NCBI RefSeq assembly: GCF_001561995.1
Contig: NZ_LLWC01000036.1
Location: forward strand, 124,001-188,000
From: Polycladidibacter hongkongensis
Lineage (GTDB): Bacteria > Pseudomonadota > Alphaproteobacteria > Rhizobiales > Stappiaceae
Direction of reading: 5' to 3'
DNA length: 64,000 nt
In this document: positions 44,756-53,451 of the stretch, in pieces
Numbering within the stretch: position 1 is the stretch's first letter
Layout: every line of letters begins with the position of its first letter
Made by a program: the position numbers and the translations under genes
Notes under the pieces: generated by a model
What the model saw: the letters and a program-made list of their open reading frames with translations, nothing else
The model's database searches: none
What the model was told of the DNA's origin: nothing

Positions 44756-45262
44756 ATGAAAAAAATCACAAGAACTCTCGCACTTGGACTTGGCTTGGCG
44801 CTGGCCGGCACAGCCGCCATTGCAGGCGATATGCATAAAAACATGGGTGATGTGAAGCTGGGAGATATTACACTTAGCAAGGCTTGGTCCCGCGCGACAC
44901 CGCCAAAGGCCAAAGGCGGCGGCGCATTTGTTACAATTCATAATGGCGGTACAAGTGATGCGCATCTGATTGCGGCCCAATCAGATTTGGCAAAACGCAC
45001 CGAAATCCACGAAATGAAAGTCGCTGACGGCGTGATGACCATGCGCCAAATGAAAGACGGGTTAATTATTCCAGCCGGTGAAACGCTGGAGCTGAAGCCA
45101 GGCAGCTACCATATTATGTTTATGGGGCTGAACGCGCCGCTTAAGCAAGGCGAGATGCTGGACGTGACCTTGCAATTTGAAAAAGCAGGTAGCGCTGAGT
45201 TGAAAATTCCGGTGATGAAGATGGGCGCAAAATCGGGCGCGCATCATCACCACGGCCACTAG
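44756..45262 (+). CDS. Periplasmic copper chaperone PCuAC
   Basis: A 168-residue exported protein (signal peptide cleaved near AAIAG) that binds Cu(I) and passes it to the CuA or CuB centre of cytochrome oxidase. Copper ligands approximating the H/M...M...HxM motif are His85, Met96, His119 and Met121. The protein ends in a histidine tail (HHHHGH) that could bind extra Cu(II). The start has AGGA about 9 bases upstream. It is followed 23 bases later by a SCO gene, its usual partner. Confidence 0.88.
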   Translation: MKKITRTLALGLGLALAGTAAIAGDMHKNMGDVKLGDITLSKAWSRATPPKAKGGGAFVTIHNGGTSDAHLIAAQSDLAKRTEIHEMKVADGVMTMRQMKDGLIIPAGETLELKPGSYHIMFMGLNAPLKQGEMLDVTLQFEKAGSAELKIPVMKMGAKSGAHHHHGH

Positions 45263-45285
45263 TCACAAATAAAGGAGGCCCTGCC

Positions 45286-45900
45286 ATGCAACTCAATAAG
45301 GTAATACGTTACAGCGCTTGGGGACTGATTGCGGTTCTTGCAATTGCATTACTGGTGATCACTGTGAAAGACAGCAGTATCCTAGGCAGTGGCGGAAAAG
45401 GGCTGCAGCAGGAAGTGCTGATAGGCGGCGATTTTGACCTTGTGGATGGCAAGGGCCAACCTTTTACGCAAGTTAACCTGCAAGGGAAGCCGACGCTGAT
45501 GTTCTTCGGCTTCACTTATTGCCCCGATGTATGTCCGACCACCCTTTCGGAAATGCAGGGGTGGATTGAAGAGCTGGGTGCGGACGCGGACAAACTAAAT
45601 TTTGTGTTCGTCTCTGTGGACCCAACAAGGGATACGCCAGACGTCATCTCCGATTACGTCGCTGCGTTTGATCCCCGCGTTGTGCCACTTACGGGCAGTG
45701 AAACCCAAGTTGCCCATGTGATCAAAACCTACCGCGTCTTTGCACGTAAGGTGGAATTAGAGGACGGCGATTATACCATGGACCACACGGCTGCGGTTTA
45801 CATGCTGAATGGCAAGAACCAGTTTACTGGCACCATTGGTTACGGCGTCACCCACGAGGAGGCGATGCAAAAGATTCGCCGCTTGATCGACAAAGGCTAG
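45286..45900 (+). CDS. SCO family copper-binding thioredoxin-fold protein
   Basis: A 204-residue membrane-anchored protein: one N-terminal helix (~8-27) and a periplasmic thioredoxin fold. Copper/redox ligands are Cys79 and Cys83 in FTYCPDVCPTT and His166 in YTMDHTAAV, the complete Sco1/PrrC set. It helps insert copper into cytochrome c oxidase subunit II. AAAGGAGG precedes the ATG. Last gene of the copper cassette, ended by a strong terminator. Confidence 0.92.
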   Translation: MQLNKVIRYSAWGLIAVLAIALLVITVKDSSILGSGGKGLQQEVLIGGDFDLVDGKGQPFTQVNLQGKPTLMFFGFTYCPDVCPTTLSEMQGWIEELGADADKLNFVFVSVDPTRDTPDVISDYVAAFDPRVVPLTGSETQVAHVIKTYRVFARKVELEDGDYTMDHTAAVYMLNGKNQFTGTIGYGVTHEEAMQKIRRLIDKG

Positions 45901-45912
45901 ATCGCTAACTTA

Positions 45913-45947
45913 GGCGCGGTGTTGTTTGATAGAACACCGCGCCTTTT
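45913..45947 (+). terminator. Intrinsic terminator after the SCO gene
   Basis: Perfect 11-base arms GGCGCGGTGTT and AACACCGCGCC with a nine-base loop and TTTT, 13 bases after the stop. Confidence 0.9.
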
Positions 45948-46005
45948 GACTTATACCTGCAAGTTATGCAGGGGTTCGGCGCATTCATCTGAAAGTGCAA
46001 ATGTG

Positions 46006-46176
46006 ATGAACCAATACAGCGATATGCAAGAGCCTAACCAATGGAGTGTGATCGTCCTCGCGATACTTGGTGTGGTTTTGCTTGCGCTTTTGGGTGGCGG
46101 GCTCTATTTGTGGCTGCGCTATGGGCAAGCTGTTTATGTAGATGTGCTGCTAAACGGGCTGGCTGGCTGTTTCTAA
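46006..46176 (+). CDS. Small single-pass membrane protein
   Basis: A 56-residue protein: a polar head, one long hydrophobic helix (~14-35, VIVLAILGVVLLALLGGG) and a C-terminal LRYGQAVYVDVLLNGLAGCF. The LRYG-VY...-CF ending looks like a conserved small-protein family of rhizobia, but I cannot name it. It lies directly upstream of tlyA (22-base gap) and after the SCO terminator, so it is likely co-transcribed with tlyA. Confidence 0.6.
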   Translation: MNQYSDMQEPNQWSVIVLAILGVVLLALLGGGLYLWLRYGQAVYVDVLLNGLAGCF

Positions 46177-46198
46177 CTACGCAAGAATCAGGTGCATA

Positions 46199-46930
46199 AT
46201 GCGACTTGACCAGTATCTGGTGGAGCAAGGCTTTTTTCAAACCCGTGCGCGCGCCCGTGATGCGATTTTGCGCGGCACTGTAGAGATTGATGGAGCGGCA
46301 GCGCGAAAGCCTTCGCAAAAGATTGCACAACACGCGCAGGTGCATATTGATGATCCGGCGCAGGCTTATGTCTCCCGCGCGGCATTGAAGCTAAAAGAAG
46401 GGCTTGTTGTCTCCGGTTTTTCGGCTTCTGGAAAAATCTGTCTTGATATTGGCGCTTCAACCGGCGGATTTACTCAGGTTTTGCTAGAGGACGGCGCTGC
46501 AAAAGTTCATGCCATTGATGTGGGGCACGACCAGCTGGTGGCCAGCCTTGCTAAAGACTCCCGCGTAATGCAGCAAGACGGGCTGAATGCACGAACTCTG
46601 ACTTCACAGCATTTGCAGGGCGATGCGCCGCAAATGCTTGTTTCTGATGTTAGTTTTATCTCACTCAAGCTGGCTTTGCCACCGGCACTCGCGCTGGCAG
46701 CGCACGGTGCGCAAGGGATTTTTCTCGTAAAACCGCAGTTTGAAGTTGGCCGTGAACGGATTGGCAAAGGCGGATTGGTAGATCAGGAGACCGCTGCCGA
46801 TTGCGCAAACGAGCTAGCTTATTGGCTTAGTGAACAGAGTGGATGGCAGGTCTTAGGTCTCTGCCCCTCCCCCATCAAAGGGGGGGATGGCAACACAGAG
46901 TACTTGCTCTACGCCCAAAAAAGCGGATAG
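46199..46930 (+). CDS. tlyA: TlyA-family rRNA 2'-O-methyltransferase/hemolysin-like protein
   Basis: A 243-residue protein: an N-terminal S4 RNA-binding domain (MRLDQYLVEQGFFQTRARAR, ~1-60) and a FtsJ-like SAM methyltransferase domain with DIGASTGGFTQVLLE and VSDVSFISL. TlyA proteins methylate cytidines in 16S and 23S rRNA; the hemolysin name is historical. KPQFEVGRERIGKGG is also typical. The following methyltransferase gene starts 29 bases after the stop. Confidence 0.88.
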   Translation: MRLDQYLVEQGFFQTRARARDAILRGTVEIDGAAARKPSQKIAQHAQVHIDDPAQAYVSRAALKLKEGLVVSGFSASGKICLDIGASTGGFTQVLLEDGAAKVHAIDVGHDQLVASLAKDSRVMQQDGLNARTLTSQHLQGDAPQMLVSDVSFISLKLALPPALALAAHGAQGIFLVKPQFEVGRERIGKGGLVDQETAADCANELAYWLSEQSGWQVLGLCPSPIKGGDGNTEYLLYAQKSG

Positions 46931-46959
46931 TGCCGCCAAAGACAATAACAGGCAAAGCC

Positions 46960-48210
46960 ATGACAGAGAACACCCAGCTCCTTGAGGTGACCCACGTTGC
47001 GCATCGCGGCGACGGAGTTGCCCTGCTTGATGGCCGCGAGGTCTACATTCCCTACACCCTCGCCGGTGAGCACGTACGCGCCAAGGTTAACGGCGCACGC
47101 GGGCAATTGCTGGAGGTGGAAAGCGCCAGCGCGCACAGACAAGCGCCGGTATGTCGCCACTTTGGCACATGCGGCGGCTGCGCCTTGCAGCATATGGACA
47201 AAGAGAGCTACGCCACCTTCAAACGCCAGCAGGTGGTGGATGCAATGGCAGACCGCGGCATCGAGGCCGATGTGGAGGCCCCCATCGTGTGCGATCTGGG
47301 CGCCCGACGGCGAGCTGTGTTTACCGCAGTCCGCGCCGGGCAAAAGGCCCTCTTGGGGTATCACGAGGCGAAATCGCACCGGCTGGTTGACTTGGTCGAA
47401 TGCCCGGTTCTGGATCCGCAGATCACCAAGGCGCTAAAGGGCTTAAAGAAACTGGTTGCGCGTGTCATCCCGCGGCGCGGTGAGGTTAAAATAACCGTTG
47501 TTGCTTCCGCAGGTGGACTCGACGTTGCGCTAAGCGGCCTTGGCAAAAACGCTGAGCGGTCGTTTATGGAGCTGTCACAAGAGGCGATGGCGCTAGACTT
47601 GGCGCGGCTATCCGTTGATGGGGAGACAGTGATTGAGATCCGCCCGCCTTACCTGCCAATGGGACCGGCGAAACTGGTGCCCCCTGCTGGTGGTTTTATT
47701 CAAGCTGCAGCTTCGATAGAAGACGAAATGGCACAGCTGGCCGCAGCGCATGTGAAAGGTGCCAAACGCATCGCGGATCTTTTTTGCGGTGCTGGCACCC
47801 TAACTTTCCGCCTTGCGCAGGCAGCGCCGACACTAGGCGTTGAAAGCGACGCGGCAGCTCTGAAGGCGCTGGATACCGCTCTACGCGGTGCGCAAGGACA
47901 CAAGGGCATTAAAACACAGCGGCGCGACTTATTCCGCAATCCGATGACCGCTGGCGAGATTGATAATTTTGGCAAGGGCTATGACGCGGTGGTGTTTGAC
48001 CCGCCGCGCGCTGGGGCGCATGCACAGGCCAAAGAACTTGCGAAATCCAAGGTGAAGAAGATCGCCGCAGTTTCCTGTAATCCAGCCTCGCTGGCCCGTG
48101 ATTTACGCGAGTTGATTGATGGTGGCTTTACTCTGGAACGGGTAGTTGTTCTTGATCAATTCCTCTACTCGCCGCATGTAGAAGTTGTTGCCCTACTCCA
48201 CAAAACCTAG
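46960..48210 (+). CDS. RumA/TrmA-type RNA (uracil-C5) methyltransferase
   Basis: A 416-residue class I methyltransferase. An N-terminal TRAM domain (1-~60) precedes the 4Fe-4S cysteines in CRHFGTCGGCALQH. The SAM site is DLFCGAGTLTF, the FDPPRAGAHAQ motif follows, and the catalytic cysteine is in VSCNPASLARDL. It modifies uridines in 23S rRNA or tRNA; the exact site is not decidable by eye. Probably in one operon with tlyA. Confidence 0.87.
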   Translation: MTENTQLLEVTHVAHRGDGVALLDGREVYIPYTLAGEHVRAKVNGARGQLLEVESASAHRQAPVCRHFGTCGGCALQHMDKESYATFKRQQVVDAMADRGIEADVEAPIVCDLGARRRAVFTAVRAGQKALLGYHEAKSHRLVDLVECPVLDPQITKALKGLKKLVARVIPRRGEVKITVVASAGGLDVALSGLGKNAERSFMELSQEAMALDLARLSVDGETVIEIRPPYLPMGPAKLVPPAGGFIQAAASIEDEMAQLAAAHVKGAKRIADLFCGAGTLTFRLAQAAPTLGVESDAAALKALDTALRGAQGHKGIKTQRRDLFRNPMTAGEIDNFGKGYDAVVFDPPRAGAHAQAKELAKSKVKKIAAVSCNPASLARDLRELIDGGFTLERVVVLDQFLYSPHVEVVALLHKT

Positions 48211-48234
48211 ATCACATTCTAGCATGAAAAGAAT

Positions 48235-48269
48235 AGAGAGGCATTCTCAGAGGCGCCTCTCTTTTTATT
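48235..48269 (+). terminator. Intrinsic terminator after the RNA methyltransferase gene
   Basis: AGAGAGGC (48235-48242) pairs with GCCTCTCT (48255-48262) across a 12-base loop, followed by TTTTATTT. Confidence 0.75.
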
Positions 48270-48416
48270 TCCATAACGACAGTAATATTGGCACGGGATG
48301 AAAGCATCTCTACTTAATATTTAAATATTTTTAGTTAATTAAAGTTCTCAACTTTAATATTTAGTCATGAAAAAGCCATAGATAGAACAGATCATCTTTT
48401 TGAAGAGGAGATTGAT

Positions 48417-48740
48417 GTGGGAAGATGGCTGATTATCGCCGTGGCAGTGTTGTGCCTTATTCTTGGCTTGCTCACCGTGTGGCTGCCCATTCCCACTGGC
48501 GTGCCACTTTTGGCAATTGGCACAGTGCTTTTGCTTGGCGTTAGTCGCAAGGCAGCGCGATGGCTTCGGCGCAACCGCAACACCTACCGCTGGCTTAACC
48601 ATGCAGTCGGCTGGGTTGAGGTACGCACCAGCGGACGCATCCATAGGATTTTACGGCGTACGCGGCCCCGGTACCGTAAACGGCGGCGGCGCTTTTCCCA
48701 AGTCACACGCAAACAAGCGCCAAACAGCAACAACCTTTGA
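48417..48740 (+). CDS. Small two-helix membrane protein, PGPGW-like
   Basis: A 107-residue protein: a first helix (~4-20), a conserved turn WLPIPTGVPLL, a second helix (~30-44) and a highly basic cytoplasmic tail with RPRYRKRRRR. The LPIPTG turn resembles the PGPGW putative transmembrane family of alphaproteobacteria; function unknown. The GTG start at 48417 has GAGGAG seven bases upstream. Confidence 0.65.
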   Translation: MGRWLIIAVAVLCLILGLLTVWLPIPTGVPLLAIGTVLLLGVSRKAARWLRRNRNTYRWLNHAVGWVEVRTSGRIHRILRRTRPRYRKRRRRFSQVTRKQAPNSNNL

Positions 48741-48766
48741 GCGCTCTTTCCTTATTTTAAGCTCTC

Positions 48767-49516
48767 CTAAGCATCGCAGCGGCGCGAGCCAGACAGCATC
48801 AGGTGCGGGGTCGCATTACACGCGCCCTCACCACTCCAATCACCATGCCAATTGTCTATGCGCAGGCCCGTTGCCTTTGCTAGATCGGCAAGATGCTCTT
48901 TGGAGACGTACCGGCGGGTCTCGCTAACGACATGATAGCTGTCGCCATGATCGTAGTGCGCATCAAAGTGCAGGCGCCCATCCTCTGGCATCTGTGTGAT
49001 CTCGGGCCAGCAACTGACGCGGTTCCCGCTAACTGTCGCAAGTTGCTGAGGTGCATCCTGTCGCCCCCACCGCTCCCACGGCTTTGCGCTTTCACTTTGA
49101 ATACCGAAAGAGAAACGCCCGGAAGGCTTAAGGTGATGGGCGATGGTTTGCAGCAGAAGCACTTGATCGGTATCGGTGGTGAGATGATGAAATGCGAGAC
49201 CGCCAAGAATGATGAAATCAAACTTTCTGGGTAGATCAACCGTGCGCATGTCCGCGCCGATCCAGGTGACAGCGCGTGAGTTGCTGATTGCCCGTTGCAG
49301 TTTAAAAGGATTGCGATCAACAGCGACGACCTTCGCTCCTTTTTTTGCGAGAGCAACGGAAAGAGCGCCTGTGCCACAGGCTAAATGCAAAACACTGGCA
49401 CCGCGCACTGCCGCCAACATCAACAGGAAATCGTCGCAAACGCCCCATTCACGATCCAACGCGGCGGGCGGTAGACCTGCTGATGTGTGCCTTGTCGTTT
49501 TTCTAGCGCCTTGCAT
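48767..49516 (-). CDS. SAM-dependent methyltransferase of unknown substrate
   Basis: A 249-residue class I methyltransferase: motif I VLHLACGTGALSVALAK, motif II VVAVDRNPF, and IILGGLAFHHL around motif IV. The motif I Asp/Glu position is Leu-His-Leu-Ala-Cys, still typical. The C-terminal half has a beta-rich region and the acidic HFDAHYDHGD stretch. Substrate unknown. The ATG at 49516 is preferred; an in-frame start at 49588 would add 24 residues. Confidence 0.65.
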   Translation of the reverse strand: MQGARKTTRHTSAGLPPAALDREWGVCDDFLLMLAAVRGASVLHLACGTGALSVALAKKGAKVVAVDRNPFKLQRAISNSRAVTWIGADMRTVDLPRKFDFIILGGLAFHHLTTDTDQVLLLQTIAHHLKPSGRFSFGIQSESAKPWERWGRQDAPQQLATVSGNRVSCWPEITQMPEDGRLHFDAHYDHGDSYHVVSETRRYVSKEHLADLAKATGLRIDNWHGDWSGEGACNATPHLMLSGSRRCDA

Positions 49517-49786
49517 ATGATTACCCGAGTTACTTGGTTTGACGTCAGGGTAGGTGACACAGGTTAATTCCGTGTAACACATTGGCAAGCTAGCAGTTAA
49601 AATTCAATGATCTGCGAAATTTTGGAGCATAAACATTTGTTATGTTGCGAAATTACACCAAATTGAAAACAATAGTGAACAACAAGATAGAGGCACCTAG
49701 TATAAATACCCTTATAATTTGTATTAACTTCATTTATACAAATCCTATGCAGTTCATATAAATTTTTATTAGATAGTAACTGATTT

Positions 49787-49810
49787 AGCACGCGGCTTTT
49801 ACCGCGCGCT
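49787..49810. terminator. Hairpin downstream of ribBX
   Basis: AGC-A-CGCGG pairs with CCGCG-C-GCT (one mismatch) around a six-base loop, 19 bases past the ribBX stop. On the minus strand no T-run follows, so terminator activity is uncertain. The 198 AT-rich bases from here to the methyltransferase gene hold nothing recognised. Confidence 0.35.
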
Positions 49811-49828
49811 GCTTTCATCAATCAATCT

Positions 49829-51151
49829 CTAGTCTTGCGCGTAGAGCTCTGTTCCGGCCACCTCTATGCCAAAACCCTCCAAACCCACATAGTGACGCGC
49901 TTTAGAGGCGACGACGCGGATGGACGTCACGCCGAGATCTTTGAGGATTTGCGCACCGAGGCCGATTTCACGCCATCCTTCTTCTCGGGTCTTTGCGGAC
50001 TCATGCTCCTCCAACTCTGCGGCGGCAAGCCCACCTCTGGCGGAGGTAGAGGAGCTCGCAACCCCGACCGCGCCTTCGCGCAGATAGACAATGACGCCGC
50101 GCCCCCGCTTGGCAAAGTCCTGCATGATGCCATCCAGCGGACGGGCCGTTCCAAACACATCATCAACAACAGATTCCCGCTGCAAGCGCACAGGCACATC
50201 CTGTCCATCGCGAATATCGCCAAAGACCACCGCCAGGTGGTCGACGCTGTCAAACGGGGTCGTGTAGGTAATGGCTTGCGCCTCACCTGCTGCGGTGCGC
50301 AGTGTAAATTCATTGGTGCGCTGGACGAGGCGCTCATTGCGCTGGCGCCACGCAATAAGATCTGCCACAGACACGCTTTTGAGTTCGTGTTGCTTGGCGA
50401 AAGCGGCGACATCCTCTCCGCGCTTCACGGTGCCATCATCGTTGACCAGCTCGCTTATCACCCCGACCTCTGGCAGACCGGTAAGTTTACACAGGTCTAC
50501 TGCCGCTTCGGTATGGCCGGAGCGGATGAGGACGCCGCCTTCTTTGGCAACCAACGGAAACACATGTCCGGGGCGGACAAAATCTGTCGCGCCGACATTT
50601 GGATTTGCCAGAGCATGCACGGTGGCGCAGCGCTCATCTGCTGAAATACCGGTGGTTAAGCCCGGCGCGTAATCTACCGAAACCGTAAAGGCGGTTGCCA
50701 GCGGCGCATCATTGTTGGCAACCATGGGCTGCAACTGCAAGCGCGCGGCGATTTGCGGCGTCATGGGCGCGCAAACGATACCAGAGGTGTGGCGCACAAT
50801 GAACGCCATTTGCTCAGGCGTAATCTTGCTGGCAGCGACAATCAAATCGCCTTCGTTCTCGCGGTCATCGTCATCGGTAACCACAATCATTTCACCGGCT
50901 TCAAAGGCGCGCAGGGCCTCGGCTACTCGGGCTTGTGACACGCTCATCTCCCTTGCTGCTTGCATACCAAGAAAATCGTTGGGGGTGACTTCCCCCGCAG
51001 TGGCTTCGGCCAGTTTGCAGGCCATTTCTCGCGAAACCCACGCCTGAGGATCATTGCAAAGCGCGGTGACCGAGGCAGGCGAAAGGCCCGCACGCCGCGC
51101 GAAAGAAGAGCGGCTTTCGCCCGTTTGCTCCAGATAGTCGTTTAGACGCAT
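49829..51151 (-). CDS. ribB: 3,4-dihydroxy-2-butanone 4-phosphate synthase, RibBX type with N-terminal HTH-like region
   Basis: A 440-residue protein in three parts. Residues 1-65 look like an XRE-type helix-turn-helix (YLEQTGESRSSFARRAGLSP). Residues ~72-275 are a complete RibB domain with DDDDRENEGDL (92-103) and SGHTEAAVDL (His213), which makes the four-carbon riboflavin precursor. Residues ~285-435 resemble GTP cyclohydrolase II, but the zinc cysteines are lost: the family's ECLTGDVFGS.RCDCG reads ESVVDDVFGTARPLDG (326-341). This domain is therefore probably inactive, as in RibBX proteins. GGAG precedes the ATG. Confidence 0.88.
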   Translation of the reverse strand: MRLNDYLEQTGESRSSFARRAGLSPASVTALCNDPQAWVSREMACKLAEATAGEVTPNDFLGMQAAREMSVSQARVAEALRAFEAGEMIVVTDDDDRENEGDLIVAASKITPEQMAFIVRHTSGIVCAPMTPQIAARLQLQPMVANNDAPLATAFTVSVDYAPGLTTGISADERCATVHALANPNVGATDFVRPGHVFPLVAKEGGVLIRSGHTEAAVDLCKLTGLPEVGVISELVNDDGTVKRGEDVAAFAKQHELKSVSVADLIAWRQRNERLVQRTNEFTLRTAAGEAQAITYTTPFDSVDHLAVVFGDIRDGQDVPVRLQRESVVDDVFGTARPLDGIMQDFAKRGRGVIVYLREGAVGVASSSTSARGGLAAAELEEHESAKTREEGWREIGLGAQILKDLGVTSIRVVASKARHYVGLEGFGIEVAGTELYAQD

Positions 51152-51238
51152 AAGTCTTCGCTCCATGTGGCTGCTCTTCCTCAGCAGCATTGCCTTTGAA
51201 TGCAACATACCGACACTTTGCAAAAAACACGAGTGGAG

Positions 51239-51257
51239 TTTTCAGTATGACTGAAAA
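51239..51257 (-). promoter_or_regulatory. Inverted repeat upstream of ribBX
   Basis: TTTTCAG and CTGAAAA around a five-base spacer, about 90 bases before the ribBX start. It could be an operator, for example for the HTH-like part of RibBX or another regulator. No FMN riboswitch was seen. Confidence 0.3.
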
Positions 51258-51276
51258 AAGTAAACTACAGGCAAAG

Positions 51277-51304
51277 AAAAAGCGGGCTGCTGAACCCGCT
51301 TTTT
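51277..51304. terminator. Bidirectional terminator downstream of aroC
   Basis: Ten-base arms AAAAAGCGGG and CCCGCTTTTT, 35 bases past the aroC stop on the minus strand. It separates aroC from ribBX. Confidence 0.85.
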
Positions 51305-51338
51305 CTATAATCTTCAGTGAAGGAGTGCTCGCTGCTTG

Positions 51339-52424
51339 CTAGCCAACCTGCCCACGATGACGCAGGAGGTGATCGGCCAACACACACGCGACCATCGCCT
51401 CGCCTACGGGTACAGCGCGAATGCCGACGCATGGGTCGTGACGACCTTTGGTGCGTACTTCGACCTCATCCCCCTGCTTGGAGATCGAGCGGCGCGGCGT
51501 CAGGATCGACGAGGTCGGCTTGACAGCAAAGCGCACCACAAGCGGGGCACCGGAGGAGATACCGCCGAGCACACCGCCCGCCTGATTAGACAGGAACACC
51601 GGGTGACCATCAGGGCCGATGCGCATTTCATCGGCGTTATCTTCGCCGGTCAGCGCTGCGGCTTCAAAACCATTGCCGATCTCAACGCCTTTTACAGCAT
51701 TAATAGACATAATGGCTGAAGCAATGTCTTGATCCAGTTTGCCATAGAGCGGCGCCCCGAGACCCACGGGCACGTTTTGCGCGACAACTTCAAGAACCGC
51801 GCCGACAGACGAGCCATCCTTACGAATGCCATCCAGATACTCGGCAAAAAATGCGGCGGCCTCTTTATCAGGACAGAAGAACGGGTTGTTGTGCACCTCG
51901 TTCCAATCCCAATTGTCGCGGTTGATTTTGTGCGGACCCATTTGCACCAACGCCCCGCGAATTTCAATGCCGGGAATAACTTTGCGTGCGACCCCGCCTG
52001 CTGCCACACGAGAGGCTGTTTCACGGGCAGAAGAGCGCCCGCCGCCGCGATAATCGCGGATGCCGTATTTGGCGTCGTACGTGAAATCAGCGTGTCCCGG
52101 GCGATACTGTGATTTGATCTCACCGTAATCTTTCGAGCGCTGATCGGTGTTTTGTATCATCAGCGAAATCGGTGTACCGGTGGTTTTTTGCAGGCCATCT
52201 TCGTCCTGCATGACGCCTGACAAGATTTGCACCTGATCCGGCTCGTTGCGCTGGGTGGTGTATTTTGACTGACCGGGGCGGCGTTGATCCAGAAAACCTT
52301 GTAGATCAGCTTCAGTGAGGGGGATCAGCGGCGGGCACCCATCAACAACACAGCCAATGGCCGGGCCATGGCTTTCACCCCATGTGGTCACACGGAAAAG
52401 TTTACCAAATGTATTGTCAGACAT
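51339..52424 (-). CDS. aroC: Chorismate synthase
   Basis: Last enzyme of the shikimate pathway: FMN-dependent conversion of EPSP to chorismate. The 361-residue protein has [66 protein letters not shown] and RGRHDPCVG-like [15 protein letters not shown]. The start at [10 protein letters not shown] follows family N-termini; a longer frame to 52520 is not conserved. It is 117 bases downstream of the histidine phosphatase gene. Confidence 0.95.
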   Translation of the reverse strand: MSDNTFGKLFRVTTWGESHGPAIGCVVDGCPPLIPLTEADLQGFLDQRRPGQSKYTTQRNEPDQVQILSGVMQDEDGLQKTTGTPISLMIQNTDQRSKDYGEIKSQYRPGHADFTYDAKYGIRDYRGGGRSSARETASRVAAGGVARKVIPGIEIRGALVQMGPHKINRDNWDWNEVHNNPFFCPDKEAAAFFAEYLDGIRKDGSSVGAVLEVVAQNVPVGLGAPLYGKLDQDIASAIMSINAVKGVEIGNGFEAAALTGEDNADEMRIGPDGHPVFLSNQAGGVLGGISSGAPLVVRFAVKPTSSILTPRRSISKQGDEVEVRTKGRHDPCVGIRAVPVGEAMVACVLADHLLRHRGQVG

Positions 52425-52541
52425 GATCGGGCCCAAGTTCTTAGCGCTAATGTTTGCTAGGCTTTTAGGGGGGAATGCGCCCGCGGTCAATTGAGCAGCG
52501 CACAACAGCCGGTTTTCCAACCTAAGGCAAACTGATTATCA

Positions 52542-53168
52542 CTATATCCAGCTTTCTTCCTTGTTCGACCAAACCCAAAACTGGTCTTGTGGCACCGGCA
52601 GATTGGGAACCTCTGCCTCCGGATGCCCGCAAAGCAGGCCCCGCAAAGCCCGCATCACGCCACCATGGGAGACCACAATCAAAGGACGGTGGGTGGTCAT
52701 AAGCCATGCCTCGATGCGCGCGGTAAGCATTTGATAGCTTTCGCCCTCGGGCGGGACAAAGCCCCATTTGTCCGCAGCGCGGCGGGCGACGGCTTCGGGC
52801 TGATCCACCTCTAGCTCGGGGATGGTTTTACCCTCCATAGCGCCGAAAGTGATTTCTTTCAGGCGGTTTTCAATGCGATATTGATCGGCAGGCAGGCCCA
52901 TTTCCTCGCGCAGGATATCCATGGTCTGACGGGTACGAATCATGGGAGAGCAGAGCCAGTCAAACGCCTCTGCATTCACGCCCTGCTCTTCCAGATAGAG
53001 TGCCAGATACTCGCCATTGCGCCGAGCCTGTTCGCGGCCAGTGTCGTTTAACGGAATGTCTTGATGACCTTGCATGCGGCCTTCTTTGTTCCAATCCGTT
53101 TGGCCGTGGCGCACAAACACAATATGGTCAGGGGCAAGCCGGGCGGCGCGGGTGAGTTCCTGCAACAT
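52542..53168 (-). CDS. Histidine phosphatase family protein
   Basis: A 208-residue phosphoglycerate-mutase-like phosphatase. The phosphohistidine motif is FVRHGQTDWNKEGRMQG, the LCSPMIRTRQT segment follows, then Glu in EITFGAMEG and the second His in VVSHGGVMRAL, so the catalytic set is complete. Substrate unknown. It lies between fabI and aroC on the minus strand, an order common in rhizobia. Confidence 0.85.
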   Translation of the reverse strand: MLQELTRAARLAPDHIVFVRHGQTDWNKEGRMQGHQDIPLNDTGREQARRNGEYLALYLEEQGVNAEAFDWLCSPMIRTRQTMDILREEMGLPADQYRIENRLKEITFGAMEGKTIPELEVDQPEAVARRAADKWGFVPPEGESYQMLTARIEAWLMTTHRPLIVVSHGGVMRALRGLLCGHPEAEVPNLPVPQDQFWVWSNKEESWI

Positions 53169-53391
53169 GAAGTTTATGCCTTACAATCCGTCAATAACAC
53201 CGTATCGGCGCGTGCAATTCCAGAGCAAACCAACACAGATAGCGTGGTTTTATGCGCGGTTTTACCTGTTTTGCTTAGGTCTGCCAATGGACAAGCTTGC
53301 TCGTCCCTTACATGCATTGCCAAATGACATGCAAGCTCAGTTAAATCTCGCTGCGGCAACAAAGGTTTGTGGAGATAATTTTGCTGGTGAC

Positions 53392-53423
53392 AAAAAACAC
53401 CCGGAGGCGAACCACCGGGTGTT
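53392..53423 (-). terminator. Intrinsic terminator after fabI
   Basis: AACACCCGG (53396-53404) pairs with CCGGGTGTT (53415-53423); on the minus strand it is followed by TTTTG, 28 bases past the fabI stop. Confidence 0.8.
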
Positions 53424-53451
53424 AAAATACCGAAGTTTTTAACTTTATCGC

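Noticed and set aside
49835-50644. Plus-strand frame opposite ribBX
   Set aside because: Shadow of a gene with clear RibB motifs.
51152-51276. FMN riboswitch before ribBX
   Set aside because: None of the conserved RFN segments is present and the leader is too short.
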